Shown here one piece after another: positions 19,658 to 28,497 of a stretch of DNA of 64,000 bases. The notes beneath the pieces were generated by a model, which ran no database searches, was not told the DNA's origin, and was given only the letters and a program-made list of their open reading frames with translations. Numbering within the stretch: position 1 is the stretch's first letter; each line of letters starts with the position of its first letter. The DNA lies in the NCBI RefSeq assembly GCF_022758145.1, contig NZ_JAJVDH010000005.1, positions 124,001 through 188,000 of the forward strand, read 5' to 3'. The position numbers and the translations under genes were made by a program. The stretch comes from Pontibacter vulgaris (GTDB taxonomy: Bacteria > Bacteroidota > Bacteroidia > Cytophagales > Hymenobacteraceae).

Positions 19658-20054
19658 CGGGCCCTTCCTCTTCGTCTTCGTCTAATGAGCCATACTGTAT
19701 ATCGATTTTAGTCTTCAGCAGCTCCATGCCTTTTTCTACATCAAGCGCAGTATGAACACCTTGTAGCGTAAGGCCAAGTTCAACTAAAGTAATTGCCACA
19801 GCGGGCTGCATGCCTACTACTACTGTCTCAGCATCCATGATACGCGACATAGAGGCAATATTGCCCAGAATACGACCCATAAAGGAGTCGACTATGTTAA
19901 CAGCTGAAATATCAATAAGCACACCTTTTGCACCGGTTTTGCTTACCATTGTTATCAGATCGTTTTCTAGATTAAGCGCCACCCGGTCATACAAATCTAT
20001 TTGTATGGTTACCAGCAAAAATGGCCCTAATTTCAGAATAGGAATTCTCTCCAT
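19641..20054 (-). CDS. rsbS: RsbS-like STAS-domain stressosome scaffold
   Basis: A single STAS domain of 137 aa. The segment GVLIDISAVNIVDSFMGR carries the conserved Ser of the phosphorylated loop (DSF). RsbS and RsbR homologues build the stressosome core. The C-terminal tail is acidic (DEDEEEGPDD), which is not needed for the fold. The gene is 6 bp after the RsbR-like gene and overlaps the RsbT-like kinase, so all are likely cotranscribed. Confidence 0.88.
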   Translation of the reverse strand: MERIPILKLGPFLLVTIQIDLYDRVALNLENDLITMVSKTGAKGVLIDISAVNIVDSFMGRILGNIASMSRIMDAETVVVGMQPAVAITLVELGLTLQGVHTALDVEKGMELLKTKIDIQYGSLDEDEEEGPDDRTD

Positions 20055-20060
20055 GTTGCC

Positions 20061-20933
20061 CTATCGTCCCAATCCTGACATCGGGGTTCTATTTATTTTT
20101 CTTACCTCTACGTTTCTCATGCTGAATGCCAGTTGCAGGGCATGTGCAAGAGAAGCTTTGGTTTTAATGTTTGAAAGATCGATGCCTAAGTGCACAATAG
20201 TCTGGGCAATTTCGGCACGGATACCGCTGATGATACACTCTGCACCCATCAGGCGTGTAGCACTTACCGTTTTAATAAGGTGCTGGGCTACAAGCGAATC
20301 CACGGCTGGTACGCCAGAGATGTCAAGTATAGCAATGCTGCTACCTGTGTTCACAATTTCCTGCAACAGGTTTTCCATTACTATCTGTGTGCGGGCACTA
20401 TCCAGGGTACCAATAATTGGCAGGGCAAGTATACCTTCCCAAACGCGGATTACCGGAGTAGATATTTCGTTTATCTCATCTGTCTGGCGAAGTATAACCT
20501 CTTCACGACCTTTGATATAAGTTTCGAAGGTAATGATGCTAAGGTTATCCAGTAGTTTGTTGATAGTGGAGATCTCACGGTACAGCTCAGCAGGTTTATC
20601 GCTCAGTTCCTGCTCATAAACAGCGTTTATTGCTTGCTTCAGGCTAAGTACGAACATACCTGTTTCGCGCGGGCTGAAACCCTGGCGGGCACGTGTAATG
20701 GAAATATCACTTAGGATTTCAGTTATCTGCTCGTAATCAGAAGAATAAATGTTATCAAGGTTTCCGGATGTAACGGCGCGGGCCAATGCTTCCAGCAATT
20801 CTTCAGACTGCCTGCGAAGCTCGTCATTTGTCATGAGATCATCACGCAGCATAACGTCTGCTAATTGGTTCTGCATCCAGATTTCCAATATTCTCTTTTT
20901 GTGTTTTTGCAAAAGTTGAGATGTTAGGTCCAT
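20061..20933 (-). CDS. rsbR: RsbR-like co-antagonist with C-terminal STAS domain
   Basis: 290 aa: a helical N-terminal sensor region (about 1-165, RsbRD-like: MDLTSQLLQKHKKRILEIW and ETGMFVLSLKQAIN) followed by a STAS domain (about 170-280; ILDISGVPAVDSLVAQ; GAECIISGIRAEIAQTIVHL). RsbR proteins form the turrets and core of the stressosome and sense stress through the N-terminal part. No cofactor-binding histidine pocket is recognisable, so the signal is unknown. It is the first gene of the five-gene operon. Confidence 0.88.
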   Translation of the reverse strand: MDLTSQLLQKHKKRILEIWMQNQLADVMLRDDLMTNDELRRQSEELLEALARAVTSGNLDNIYSSDYEQITEILSDISITRARQGFSPRETGMFVLSLKQAINAVYEQELSDKPAELYREISTINKLLDNLSIITFETYIKGREEVILRQTDEINEISTPVIRVWEGILALPIIGTLDSARTQIVMENLLQEIVNTGSSIAILDISGVPAVDSLVAQHLIKTVSATRLMGAECIISGIRAEIAQTIVHLGIDLSNIKTKASLAHALQLAFSMRNVEVRKINRTPMSGLGR

Positions 20934-21242
20934 AATTGAGGTAATGAACGAGTTCGGATTTTGTTTGAAATTGATTAAGCGGAGTTAAACCATTCTCCCA
21001 AAAAAGTACAGGTGCTTAAAGGTAGGAAAAAAACTCCGGATTAGGTTTGCTTATAATTAAGCATGAGGTTTAAAGCTGAGAAATCAGAATCTTTCTGATA
21101 ATTAATTCATGCCTGAATAGGGGATACGGGCTTAAGTATAAATTGATATTGTTTTACAGATAAACCAGGATTAGTTAACATCGTAAGCAGGAGCATATTT
21201 TAAGTTTATACTTGCTAACCACCTGAATTTATACTTTGAACA
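20934..21242. other. intergenic region upstream of the Rsb operon
   Basis: 309 bp between divergent genes. It holds AAGTATAA/TTATACTT copies (near 21134 and 21208) and AT-rich sequence. I see no clear TAnnTTTG box for the Rsb operon and no RNA gene. Confidence 0.4.
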
Positions 21243-21788
21243 ATGATGCGCTATAACCTGCTCTGTTTTTTCTGGATACTGATGACCTTCCTGTCTTCCT
21301 GCTCACCTTTTACAGTTTTAGATGCCGATTCGGTGGAGGGGTTCAGGCTGGCCAACTATAAAACGTTCGATTTTGTGGATGTAGAAATTTCTGGCAGAGC
21401 CTTAGGCGAAGCACAAAGCCCGCAAGTAGAACTGCTAAAAAGCGAAATTGCAAAGCAACTGGCTGCAAGAGGGTTAACGTATGATTCCGGTAATGCCGAC
21501 TTAGCTATTAATATTGGAATTGTTGTAGCCGATAAAGTACAAACCCGCCAAACCGATTACCGCACAGATGCGCCACGCTACGTAGGCCAGCGCCGCTATA
21601 CCTGGAAAAGCCAGGAAGTAGAAGTTGGCCGCTACAAAGAAGGCACTTTATCGTTGCACCTTGTGGAGCGCGAAAAGAATGAGTTGGTTTGGCAAGGTGC
21701 TATTGAGGCCGTAGTACCCAAAGATGCCGATAAGCAAAAAGGCGATATTGTAGAAGGCGTGAAAAAACTGATAAGCACAATTCCGTAA
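21243..21788 (+). CDS. DUF4136-type lipoprotein
   Basis: A 181-aa predicted lipoprotein. The signal sequence ends in the lipobox TFLSSC (Cys20). The remainder matches the DUF4136 pattern: NYKTFDFVD near the start, SEIAKQLAARGLTYDSGNADLAINI in the middle (quoted in shortened sense: lysine/alanine-rich helix then LAINI strand) and LVWQGAIEAVV toward the end. The function of the family is unknown; members sit in the periplasm or outer membrane. Monocistronic, with a hairpin terminator shared with the tRNA-Pro gene. Confidence 0.82.
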   Translation: MMRYNLLCFFWILMTFLSSCSPFTVLDADSVEGFRLANYKTFDFVDVEISGRALGEAQSPQVELLKSEIAKQLAARGLTYDSGNADLAINIGIVVADKVQTRQTDYRTDAPRYVGQRRYTWKSQEVEVGRYKEGTLSLHLVEREKNELVWQGAIEAVVPKDADKQKGDIVEGVKKLISTIP

Positions 21789-21863
21789 GTTATAGTCGGG
21801 CACTTAACAGGTTTATACTTACAAACAGAATCTGGTGAAGTATAAACTGTAACCCAAGAGAAC

Positions 21864-21900
21864 AAAAAAGCCTTGCACATTATCTGTGCAAGGCTTTTTT
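21864..21900. terminator. bidirectional hairpin terminator
   Basis: AAAAAAGCCTTGCACA pairs with TGTGCAAGGCTTTTTT around a TTATC loop. It lies between the lipoprotein gene and the 3' end of tRNA-Pro. Confidence 0.85.
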
Positions 21901-21902
21901 AG

Positions 21903-21976
21903 TCGGGGTGGCAGGATTCGAACCTACGACCTCCACATCCCAAATGTGGCGCGATACCGGGCTACGCTACACCCCG
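21903..21976 (-). tRNA. tRNA-Pro (anticodon TGG)
   Basis: A 74-nt cloverleaf read on the minus strand: acceptor CGGGGTG pairs with CACCCCG, the anticodon stem CCACA/TGTGG encloses TTTGGGA (anticodon TGG), and the T-arm contains GGTTCGAATCC. The 3' CCA is not encoded. The gene is intact. Confidence 0.95.
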
Positions 21977-22324
21977 AACTTTAGAAGTTAAAAGCCCTGC
22001 ATACTTACAAGACTTTATATTTCCGGTGCGCAAAGGTACGTATCGCGAACGATTTTGCAAATGCTTTTAGCGAAATAACATAGATATAAGTCGGAAGGCA
22101 TGACTAAATTTATACTTTACAGCATGCGTTAAGTAGTAGGACAGTATTAGTTTGTCATCCTTACAGGATGACAAAAAATGAAGAAGGAAACGACCCTGCT
22201 CCAAAAAATAGGAGAGCATCGTTAGTTCAATCTTGTATTAAAAAGATACTGAATAAATACATTTATCCGAAAATTTATTTATATATTCATGTTATAGTAT
22301 GTTTTCATAAACTGTTCACTGCTC
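21977..22324. other. intergenic region with a perfect palindrome
   Basis: 348 bp without a gene. TTTGTCATCCT (22151-22161) and AGGATGACAAA (22165-22175) form an 11-bp perfect inverted repeat with a 3-nt loop; it has no T-tract after it and sits far from any gene end, so it may be a small dispersed palindrome. One TATACTT lies near 22110. The rest is AT-rich. Confidence 0.5.
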
Positions 22325-22915
22325 ATGGGGATACTTCTGCAAAATAGATTGCATACTTTCAGAAGAGGGTTATATTACCTGTTTCTGGTGCTCATTTTCA
22401 CTATCCCAGCTACATTTCCGGCTAAGGCGCAACAGACACAGGAACAAATACACCGCAATTCTATTTTCCTGGAGCTGGCCGGGAACGGCGGTTTTTATTC
22501 CATCAACTATGACCACATACTGCTTTCCGCCGATAACTGGAGATTGGCAGGGCGAGCAGGGGCGATGTACTACAGCACAGTTTCCGGGGGAGTAAAAGGA
22601 GAACGTACTGTTTGGCTCGCTGCGCCGTTGGAAGTATCCTACTTACGCGGGAGGGGAGACCACTTTATGGAACTTGGTATTGGGTTGACACCACTTTACC
22701 AGGAGTACCCGGAGCAGGATGTGATGATGCAGAAGAAGGAAATTGTGCTACTGCCAGTGGGTAGGCTGGGTTACCGTTATCAGCAGAGGAAGGGTGGCAT
22801 GTTCTACAAAGCTGGTTTTACACCCATGGCGCAGTTTAATAACGAACGCAACCTGGGGAGGAGCAAGTTCCTGCCCTGGTTTGGGCTTGCCGTCGGATAT
22901 ACTCTGAAGAAGTAA
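22325..22915 (+). CDS. outer-membrane beta-barrel-like protein, unknown function
   Basis: 196 aa with an N-terminal export signal (hydrophobic YLFLVLIFTIPATF, cleavage near AKAQQ). The mature part alternates aromatic/hydrophobic and polar residues (FLELAGNGGFYSINYDHIL; FYKAGFTPMAQF; FLPWFGLAVGYTLKK), as in small eight-strand outer-membrane barrels. No precise family was recognised. It lies 56 bp upstream of a T9SS type B cargo gene, probably in one operon, and shares with it a composition unlike the neighbours. Confidence 0.65.
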   Translation: MGILLQNRLHTFRRGLYYLFLVLIFTIPATFPAKAQQTQEQIHRNSIFLELAGNGGFYSINYDHILLSADNWRLAGRAGAMYYSTVSGGVKGERTVWLAAPLEVSYLRGRGDHFMELGIGLTPLYQEYPEQDVMMQKKEIVLLPVGRLGYRYQQRKGGMFYKAGFTPMAQFNNERNLGRSKFLPWFGLAVGYTLKK

Positions 22916-22971
22916 TCTGTTTATATTCAGGAATCAGCCATAAGGCCGGTAAAGGGAATTAATCTTGCGCT

Positions 22972-25692
22972 ATGCGATATTTGCTGCTGGTATTCTTTGT
23001 GTTCGCCTGCTGCATACCGAAAGGAGGGGCACTTGCCCAAAAGCAAACTAATGTCTGGTATTTCGGCAATGCCAAAGCTGGTTTAGACTTTAATCAGGCC
23101 CCGCCAAGAGTACTGAGCAATGGAGCCATGGTAGCCTCAGAGGGAGTGGCGACTATGGCGGATTCTACGGGGAAATTGCTCTTTTACACAAACGGGGAAA
23201 GTATCTGGAACCGTGAGCACCGGGTGATGGTTAACGGCTCTGGCATGGACGGCCACGTTTCTGCTAGACAGGGTGTTGTAATTGTTCCTCAGCCTGGCTC
23301 CAAAAACCAATACTTTGTCTTTACGACAGATGCGTTCGAAAATAAGTTCGCTAAGGGGCTACGCTACTCTGTGGTAGATATGGCGCGGCAGGATGGCCTG
23401 GGGGAAGTGGTATCCAAGAACACGTTCCTCCATCCTTTGTCCGAGGAAAACCTGACGGCAACTGGGGGCTGCTGTTGTTCTGATTCGGACCGCTACTGGG
23501 TTGCCTCCGACAGCCAGGACCGTCCCGGTGTACTCTACGCTTACCGAATAGACGCAGCCGGCGTGAACCCTCAGCCGGTGGAATCCTTTCTTCCGGGCGT
23601 TACCAACATTACCTACCTGAAGTTCTCTCCGTCCGGAGACCGTTTGGCCTTCACGGGACTGACACATAATGATGCATCTGTCATCGGTATTGCTGACTTT
23701 AATGCAACTACCGGCCGATTCTCTAACCTAAAGTTGGTACCAGTGGCAAATAAGGACTATCATCGTGCCGTGGAGTTCTCCGGAGACGGCAAGCTGCTAT
23801 ACTTCACCACATGGTCAAATCCGCAACTAACACAGTATGACCTCAGCCATGAATCCGCCGAAGAAATGGCGCTCACAGCGGTTCCATTATTTCAGCATTC
23901 TGTGTACAGCCTGCACAGTCCCCAACTTGCCAGCGACGGGAAGATTTACTTATCAGCTTTTGAGGGGCAATCGGGGCAAACCAGCATGGCCGTCATCGAG
24001 CGCCCAAACTTGTTGGGCCAAGCCAGCCTCTTCCGATTACAAGTTTTTTCAGGAGTTGGTTCTTATATGCTGCCCAATTTTGTAACAAGTCTGCTTTACC
24101 TCAACGAACTGTTGGAGCAACATGCGAACGCAGGGCCAGACAAACAGGTTTGCGCCAACGAGCCTGCTCAGCTTGGCGGAGCCCCAAACAGCAGACTACG
24201 CTATAGTTGGAGCCTTGGCACCTTTCTTAGCGACACTGCGGTGGCCGACCCAATATTTCGGTTTACTGGTGAGGTTGACAAGATAACTACTCTACAATAT
24301 GTGCTTACAGTTTCGGATGGCCCTTGCGCGCGCCGAGACACAGTAGAAGTAACGGTTTACCCTCTTCCTAAGGCAATAATTTCCGGCCCACGTTCAGTGT
24401 GTCCCATGGTGGAAGGAGTAGCCTATGGTGTGGAGGAGATAAAGGGGCACGCCTATCACTGGCGTATCGGAGGCGGCACTATCCGATCAGGCCAGGGAAC
24501 AGCGGCCGTTTCGGTAGACTGGGGAAAAACTAATGCGGCCGCATGGATAGAGGTGACACCGGTTAACGTGATAGGTTGTGAGGGACCTCCGGTCAGGGTG
24601 CCGGTGCGCGTAAATGTAGAACTTGACACTGAAACCCCAAAAGGACTACAGTCCGTCTGCCTTAACCAAAACAAAGGAAACACTTATCAGGTTACCCTTA
24701 CCAATGGCTCAACTTATACCTGGGGCGCAGTCGGTGGCAAAGTAGTATCGGGTCAGGGCACAGCTAAGGCAGTGGTGGACTGGGACGGAATAGGAAAAAA
24801 GAAACTGTGGGTGCAGGAGCAGAGTACCACGATAGACACAGTATGCTATGGCGTATCGGACACTCTGCATATTAATGTTTTCAGGGATCCGACCACTATC
24901 TCGCTGGATTTTGTGACAATAACTGGGGAGGAGGATACACAGAGCCGAATACAATGGCAAGTGGACGGAACCCTCAGTACAGCGGCCTCCCTGCAACGCC
25001 GGGTGATAGGAACTTCCAACTGGGCAGAGGCAGCATCTGTTCCAAACATAGGTCGTGGCCACACCGACACCGGAATACGGGCTAAGGAGGAAATATACGA
25101 ATACAGGGTAGTGGCGCAGAACAGTTGCGGAGAGGAGATCGCTAGTGACGCTCACCGGACAATGCTGTTGCGTGGTGAGGCAGATGCCGATCAGGAATAC
25201 CTGATGCTTAACTGGAGCGCCTATGTCGGCTGGCGGGAGGGGGTATCACGGTACCAGGTATGGCGTAAAGTAGACAATGAGGTTGAGTACTCCCTGCTGC
25301 AGGAGGTGGACGGCGGCACGCTTTCCCTCGCCGGACTTAGCGCCACTGCGGGTTTTAACCACCGCTACCGGATAAAGGCATTAGCGACGGGAAAACCTTT
25401 TGAGTCCAGGTCAAACAGTATTGAACTCTCATTCGAGCATGCCCTCTCTATTCCCAACATATTCAGCCCAAACAATGACGGCTACAACGACACCTTCTCC
25501 ATTCCTAAGCTGGAACTTTACCCTGATAATGAGTTAGTTGTTGTTAATCGGCTAGGCCAGGAGGTATATCGGAAGAAGAGCTATCAAGGTAGTTGGAACG
25601 GCGGAAACGTGGTGTCAGGTGTTTACTACTACAGCCTCTATGTGGGCAAGCTGAGCAAGTACTTTAAAGGTTGGGTAGAAGTTGTGAGGTGA
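22972..25692 (+). CDS. T9SS cargo with gliding-motility-type (CHU_C) C-terminal domain
   Basis: A 906-aa exported protein with a signal peptide (about 1-22, ending near GALAQ). The N-terminal about 380 residues look like a WD40/beta-propeller-type surface region (WYFGNAKAGLDFNQAPP; SPSGDRLAFTGL; SGDGKLLYFTTW). PKD-like/Ig-like segments follow (NAGPDKQVCANEPAQLGG), then a fibronectin-like part. The C-terminus is the type B T9SS sorting domain: IPNIFSPNNDGYNDTFSIP through SGVYYYSLYVG. It is therefore placed at the cell surface. The gene uses more G/C-ending codons than its surroundings and has only one TATACTT in 2.7 kb. Confidence 0.88.
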   Translation: MRYLLLVFFVFACCIPKGGALAQKQTNVWYFGNAKAGLDFNQAPPRVLSNGAMVASEGVATMADSTGKLLFYTNGESIWNREHRVMVNGSGMDGHVSARQGVVIVPQPGSKNQYFVFTTDAFENKFAKGLRYSVVDMARQDGLGEVVSKNTFLHPLSEENLTATGGCCCSDSDRYWVASDSQDRPGVLYAYRIDAAGVNPQPVESFLPGVTNITYLKFSPSGDRLAFTGLTHNDASVIGIADFNATTGRFSNLKLVPVANKDYHRAVEFSGDGKLLYFTTWSNPQLTQYDLSHESAEEMALTAVPLFQHSVYSLHSPQLASDGKIYLSAFEGQSGQTSMAVIERPNLLGQASLFRLQVFSGVGSYMLPNFVTSLLYLNELLEQHANAGPDKQVCANEPAQLGGAPNSRLRYSWSLGTFLSDTAVADPIFRFTGEVDKITTLQYVLTVSDGPCARRDTVEVTVYPLPKAIISGPRSVCPMVEGVAYGVEEIKGHAYHWRIGGGTIRSGQGTAAVSVDWGKTNAAAWIEVTPVNVIGCEGPPVRVPVRVNVELDTETPKGLQSVCLNQNKGNTYQVTLTNGSTYTWGAVGGKVVSGQGTAKAVVDWDGIGKKKLWVQEQSTTIDTVCYGVSDTLHINVFRDPTTISLDFVTITGEEDTQSRIQWQVDGTLSTAASLQRRVIGTSNWAEAASVPNIGRGHTDTGIRAKEEIYEYRVVAQNSCGEEIASDAHRTMLLRGEADADQEYLMLNWSAYVGWREGVSRYQVWRKVDNEVEYSLLQEVDGGTLSLAGLSATAGFNHRYRIKALATGKPFESRSNSIELSFEHALSIPNIFSPNNDGYNDTFSIPKLELYPDNELVVVNRLGQEVYRKKSYQGSWNGGNVVSGVYYYSLYVGKLSKYFKGWVEVVR

Positions 25693-25722
25693 TAAAATTG
25701 GAATATGTACTATAAAAATAAG

Positions 25723-25755
25723 AAAGCCCTGCAAGCTTATACTTACAAGGCTTTT
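25723..25755. terminator. weak hairpin, possible terminator
   Basis: AAAGCC pairs with GGCTTT with a long, partly paired loop, just after the CHU_C gene and before the island boundary. Confidence 0.4.
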
Positions 25756-25762
25756 ATACTTC

Positions 25763-25795
25763 AAGTGCACCCGAGAGGATTCGAACCCCTAACCC
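25763..25795 (-). repeat. attL: 33-bp copy of the tRNA-Arg 3' end
   Basis: Identical to 47121-47153. It contains the T-arm and 3' acceptor strand only (ending CGGGTGC plus A on the minus strand), so it is a displaced tRNA fragment and not a gene. Confidence 0.9.
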
Positions 25796-25820
25796 AAGTG
25801 CTTATCTTTCAGCCATTAAT

Positions 25821-25901
25821 GATGTCTATTCTTTAAGAGGTCACCAATTAGTTCACCAAGCTATTTCAGTTCTCAGTTCGTTAGAATGGGCCTTAAATAA
25901 A
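25821..25901. repeat. left end repeat block (imperfect direct copy of 46952-47085)
   Basis: 25821-25875 aligns with 46952-47008 in the same orientation, sharing GATGTCT, AGAGGTCACC, TTAGTTCACC and AGTTCTCA in order. AATGGGCCTTAAATAAA at 25885-25901 matches 47068-47085 apart from one extra G. Candidate integrase arm sites or an element-end remnant. Confidence 0.6.
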
Positions 25902-25953
25902 TTAAATATTTATTAATGTAATATAATAATTGAATTTGATATTTTAGTTGAAT

Positions 25954-26487
25954 CTAGAACTTAAACTCACTGCGACCAGTAATTTTGTCCCAAATATATA
26001 TTGATTTACTCTTGCTTAGATTCCTTTTCTCAAGCTTTTGCATTGTCAGAACATATTCCTGAAATACACTCCAATAGTAACTCTCTCTATTTATATCAAT
26101 CCAAAAGTACTTACTCTCCCAACAGCACAATGCAAAATAAGAAAACATGTAATGAGCTACATCTCTCTTTATCAGGCCAGAGTTTACAGCAATCGCTATT
26201 TGTTCATAAAGGCCAATGAAGTAGTATCTGTCAATTAATGGAATAGATGCTAGCTGTGGGTCATCTTTTTCTAGAAGTTGAGTAATATTAAGTATACGCT
26301 TTTCGGTTTTAAATGTGGTTTTAAACTTATCGAAAAACTCTGCTCTTTTTTGCCTTCCTTGAAGTCTATACTCGAAAATTGCTTTTATGAATGTTCCAAG
26401 CGCTATAATGACTGCAAAAAAGGTAATAGTTACTGTTATTATATCTTTATTATCTGTAAGAAAGTTTGCTAAAGCTTGATTTGTCAT
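25954..26487 (-). CDS. small single-pass membrane protein, putative reverse-transcriptase partner
   Basis: I do not recognise a named family. The 177-aa product has one membrane segment at about 17-38 (ITVTITFFAVIIALGTFIKAI), then a basic stretch (EYRLQGRQKRAEFFDKF) and a cytoplasmic helical domain rich in aromatics (SYFALCCWESKYFWIDI; SYYWSVFQEYV). This is the layout of many membrane-acting effectors in phage-defence operons. It is 61 bp downstream of the reverse transcriptase on the same strand with no terminator between, so the two probably form one operon. Effector activity is inferred from context alone. Confidence 0.65.
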   Translation of the reverse strand: MTNQALANFLTDNKDIITVTITFFAVIIALGTFIKAIFEYRLQGRQKRAEFFDKFKTTFKTEKRILNITQLLEKDDPQLASIPLIDRYYFIGLYEQIAIAVNSGLIKRDVAHYMFSYFALCCWESKYFWIDINRESYYWSVFQEYVLTMQKLEKRNLSKSKSIYIWDKITGRSEFKF

Positions 26488-26548
26488 TTATGTAGGTTAG
26501 TATTGTTTCATTAATTAAAGTGACTTAATATGTTATTAGCTGCTCTAG

Positions 26549-28105
26549 CTATTGGTTTTTAGACCATTTGATTATTATTTCCTCAAGTACATCATCTTTC
26601 TGAAGGTTTACTTTAAGCCCCTTATAAAAGTACTCCCTTTCTTCTTTTGGAAGCATTGATGCAGCAATCAGATAAGCGCGTTTTGTCCAAGTGTCGAATC
26701 GGTTATACTGTTCCTTTAGACCTCTCAGCCAGCTAGCCGAATTGTAATTCATGCTGGCAAACAAGATTTTGCGTTTCAAATTTTCAGAAACTCTGTTAAA
26801 TACTCCTAGTAGTGAAGCAATGTGATTTAAGTTCTTGTTATAGACGAAAAGGTTATAAAGCGATATCTTATAGAATTCATTTGACTCTATAATGTCATCT
26901 TCTAACATTTCAAATATTTGCTCTCCAACTACTTTCCAATCTGATGTATAGTTTTCTGCACATGAGTTAATATACAAGCAAACATCATTTAGTGCTGGAA
27001 TAAGCTTATCGAAATTTTCTATTGAGAAATCAATAGCATGTGGTAAGCCAATTTGTGATAAGCGCCTATAAATCCATCTTATTTTTTCATAGTTAGGTGA
27101 ACTTCCCTCCAAATATGACTCTAATAAATCTACAATATTGTGTTCAGACAATGTTCTTAAATCAGAATTACTAACCTCTGAAAGTTTAATTCTTGTATAA
27201 GCATTACCACCAGAATAGCTCTTAATAATATCAACAATTGCTTCTTCGGCTGGATTAGAGGCTTCTTCTAGTAAATTACTTTTACAAAGACTAACAAACT
27301 CTAAGGAAGCCAATATTTTGGTTTTTTGTCTTTGAAGTGTGAGCCTTTGTTCTTTATCTAATATCTCTGCTACTTGATTTAGAGCTATTCTTGCTTCTTT
27401 TTCACTTGAGCAGAAAAGAATAATATCATCTACATATCTCTTAAAAGGGATACCCCTTAAACTTAAATTGTCATCAAATGGAATCAATGACATCTCAGCT
27501 AAAAGGTGAGAGCAGTGAGGGCCTATAGGAATTCCTTTTGAACTCCTTTGTGTGATTGATATAATTAACTCTTTAAGACTCTTAATAACTTGATTCGGGA
27601 ACCCACATTCACCTAACTGATTCTCTATAGTGTGTAAGTATATTTGGTTATAGAAGTCAGAAATATCACAGATTACAATATGAGAATAATCAACAGCCTC
27701 ATCTCGTGCTGACGTCCAAAATTTTTCCCAAGCATTCTTGTTACTATACAAAGTTCCATCATCAAGGGGCTTAAATCGGTAGCTGAAGACTGTGTTTTCA
27801 GTTGTACTTCTTCTTTTGTCTTCTATAAGTTGCCCATATTCATATATGATTCCACCAAAGATTATGCTATCTATCAAATCTAATTGAGTAGCATTTCTGA
27901 ATGAAAGATTATCTTTTGGAATTAAGAATCTTCTAGCTGCTTTCCATCTATAGTTTCCTATTTCTATCTCTTTACAGAGATTAACAACATCCTGCTCTAA
28001 CTCCTTAATAATACCTAGCTCATAAGGCCTTGGGAATAAATCATTATCACTTTCTTTAAAAAGATGGTTTATCGCCCATTGGATAGATTTTTCTTGTAAT
28101 TTCAT
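26549..28105 (-). CDS. defence-type reverse transcriptase (UG/Abi-like)
   Basis: An RNA-directed DNA polymerase of 518 aa. The palm motifs are visible: motif A VICDISDFYNQIY (Asp147, Asp150), motif B SKGIPIGPHCSHLLAEM (about 189-205), catalytic YVDD at 224-227 in FKRYVDDIILF, and motif D-like LTLQRQKTKIL. There is no maturase X domain or HNH domain as in group II introns. Residues about 300-518 form a long helical region, as in UG/Abi reverse transcriptases with alpha-repeat C-termini. Which DRT/UG class it belongs to cannot be told by eye. A 392-bp AT-rich leader precedes it and a membrane-protein gene follows. Confidence 0.85.
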   Translation of the reverse strand: MKLQEKSIQWAINHLFKESDNDLFPRPYELGIIKELEQDVVNLCKEIEIGNYRWKAARRFLIPKDNLSFRNATQLDLIDSIIFGGIIYEYGQLIEDKRRSTTENTVFSYRFKPLDDGTLYSNKNAWEKFWTSARDEAVDYSHIVICDISDFYNQIYLHTIENQLGECGFPNQVIKSLKELIISITQRSSKGIPIGPHCSHLLAEMSLIPFDDNLSLRGIPFKRYVDDIILFCSSEKEARIALNQVAEILDKEQRLTLQRQKTKILASLEFVSLCKSNLLEEASNPAEEAIVDIIKSYSGGNAYTRIKLSEVSNSDLRTLSEHNIVDLLESYLEGSSPNYEKIRWIYRRLSQIGLPHAIDFSIENFDKLIPALNDVCLYINSCAENYTSDWKVVGEQIFEMLEDDIIESNEFYKISLYNLFVYNKNLNHIASLLGVFNRVSENLKRKILFASMNYNSASWLRGLKEQYNRFDTWTKRAYLIAASMLPKEEREYFYKGLKVNLQKDDVLEEIIIKWSKNQ

Positions 28106-28497
28106 TTAGTGAATTATAATTTTCAAGGTATTACTGATTATGAATTAGTGTCTAACTTAAATCAGAAATATTTTATGTTGTTTAAAATCTTGTAAAGTAT
28201 TCTCATCTACGCCTTATTTTTTTATCTAATTATACTCCCTTATTAATACATCTAACCCTAGTCCTTTGTACTTCCCAACTCTCCGTTACGCTGTTTAATG
28301 TGTGCTTATTTGTATCTTCAGTTTTATCGTGTTGTATGCAAATTAACCTATATTTATTTTTAAAGATATTCACTATTTATAAATTCAGATAATTAAATTT
28401 TAAATAGTCTTTTCAATTAGATTAGGCTGCATATGTCGTCTAAATTTTATATTTGTTTATACCTTAGAGTAACTACTCCTTAATTAATTGAAGATAT
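28106..28497. other. divergent intergenic region; possible RT-associated ncRNA
   Basis: 392 bp between the divergent reverse transcriptase and a helical protein gene. It holds a perfect -7 box TATATTTG on the plus strand at 28448-28455. The part next to the RT (28106-28330) includes a pyrimidine-rich, less AT-rich block around 28245-28300. Several defence reverse transcriptases use an adjacent noncoding RNA as template, so this is the obvious place to look. I found no clear msr-msd-type inverted repeat. Confidence 0.4.

Noticed and set aside
22151..22175. Terminator at the TTTGTCATCCT palindrome
   Set aside because: It has no T-tract and is not near any gene end, so I list it only as a palindrome.
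25763..25850. Second complete tRNA-Arg at the left island end
   Set aside because: Only the 33-bp 3' end is present; no anticodon arm or acceptor 5' strand follows, so it is an att scar.
26549..28105. Group II intron or retron
   Set aside because: No maturase X or HNH domain, no intron RNA ends; no msr-msd-type inverted arms could be found upstream.
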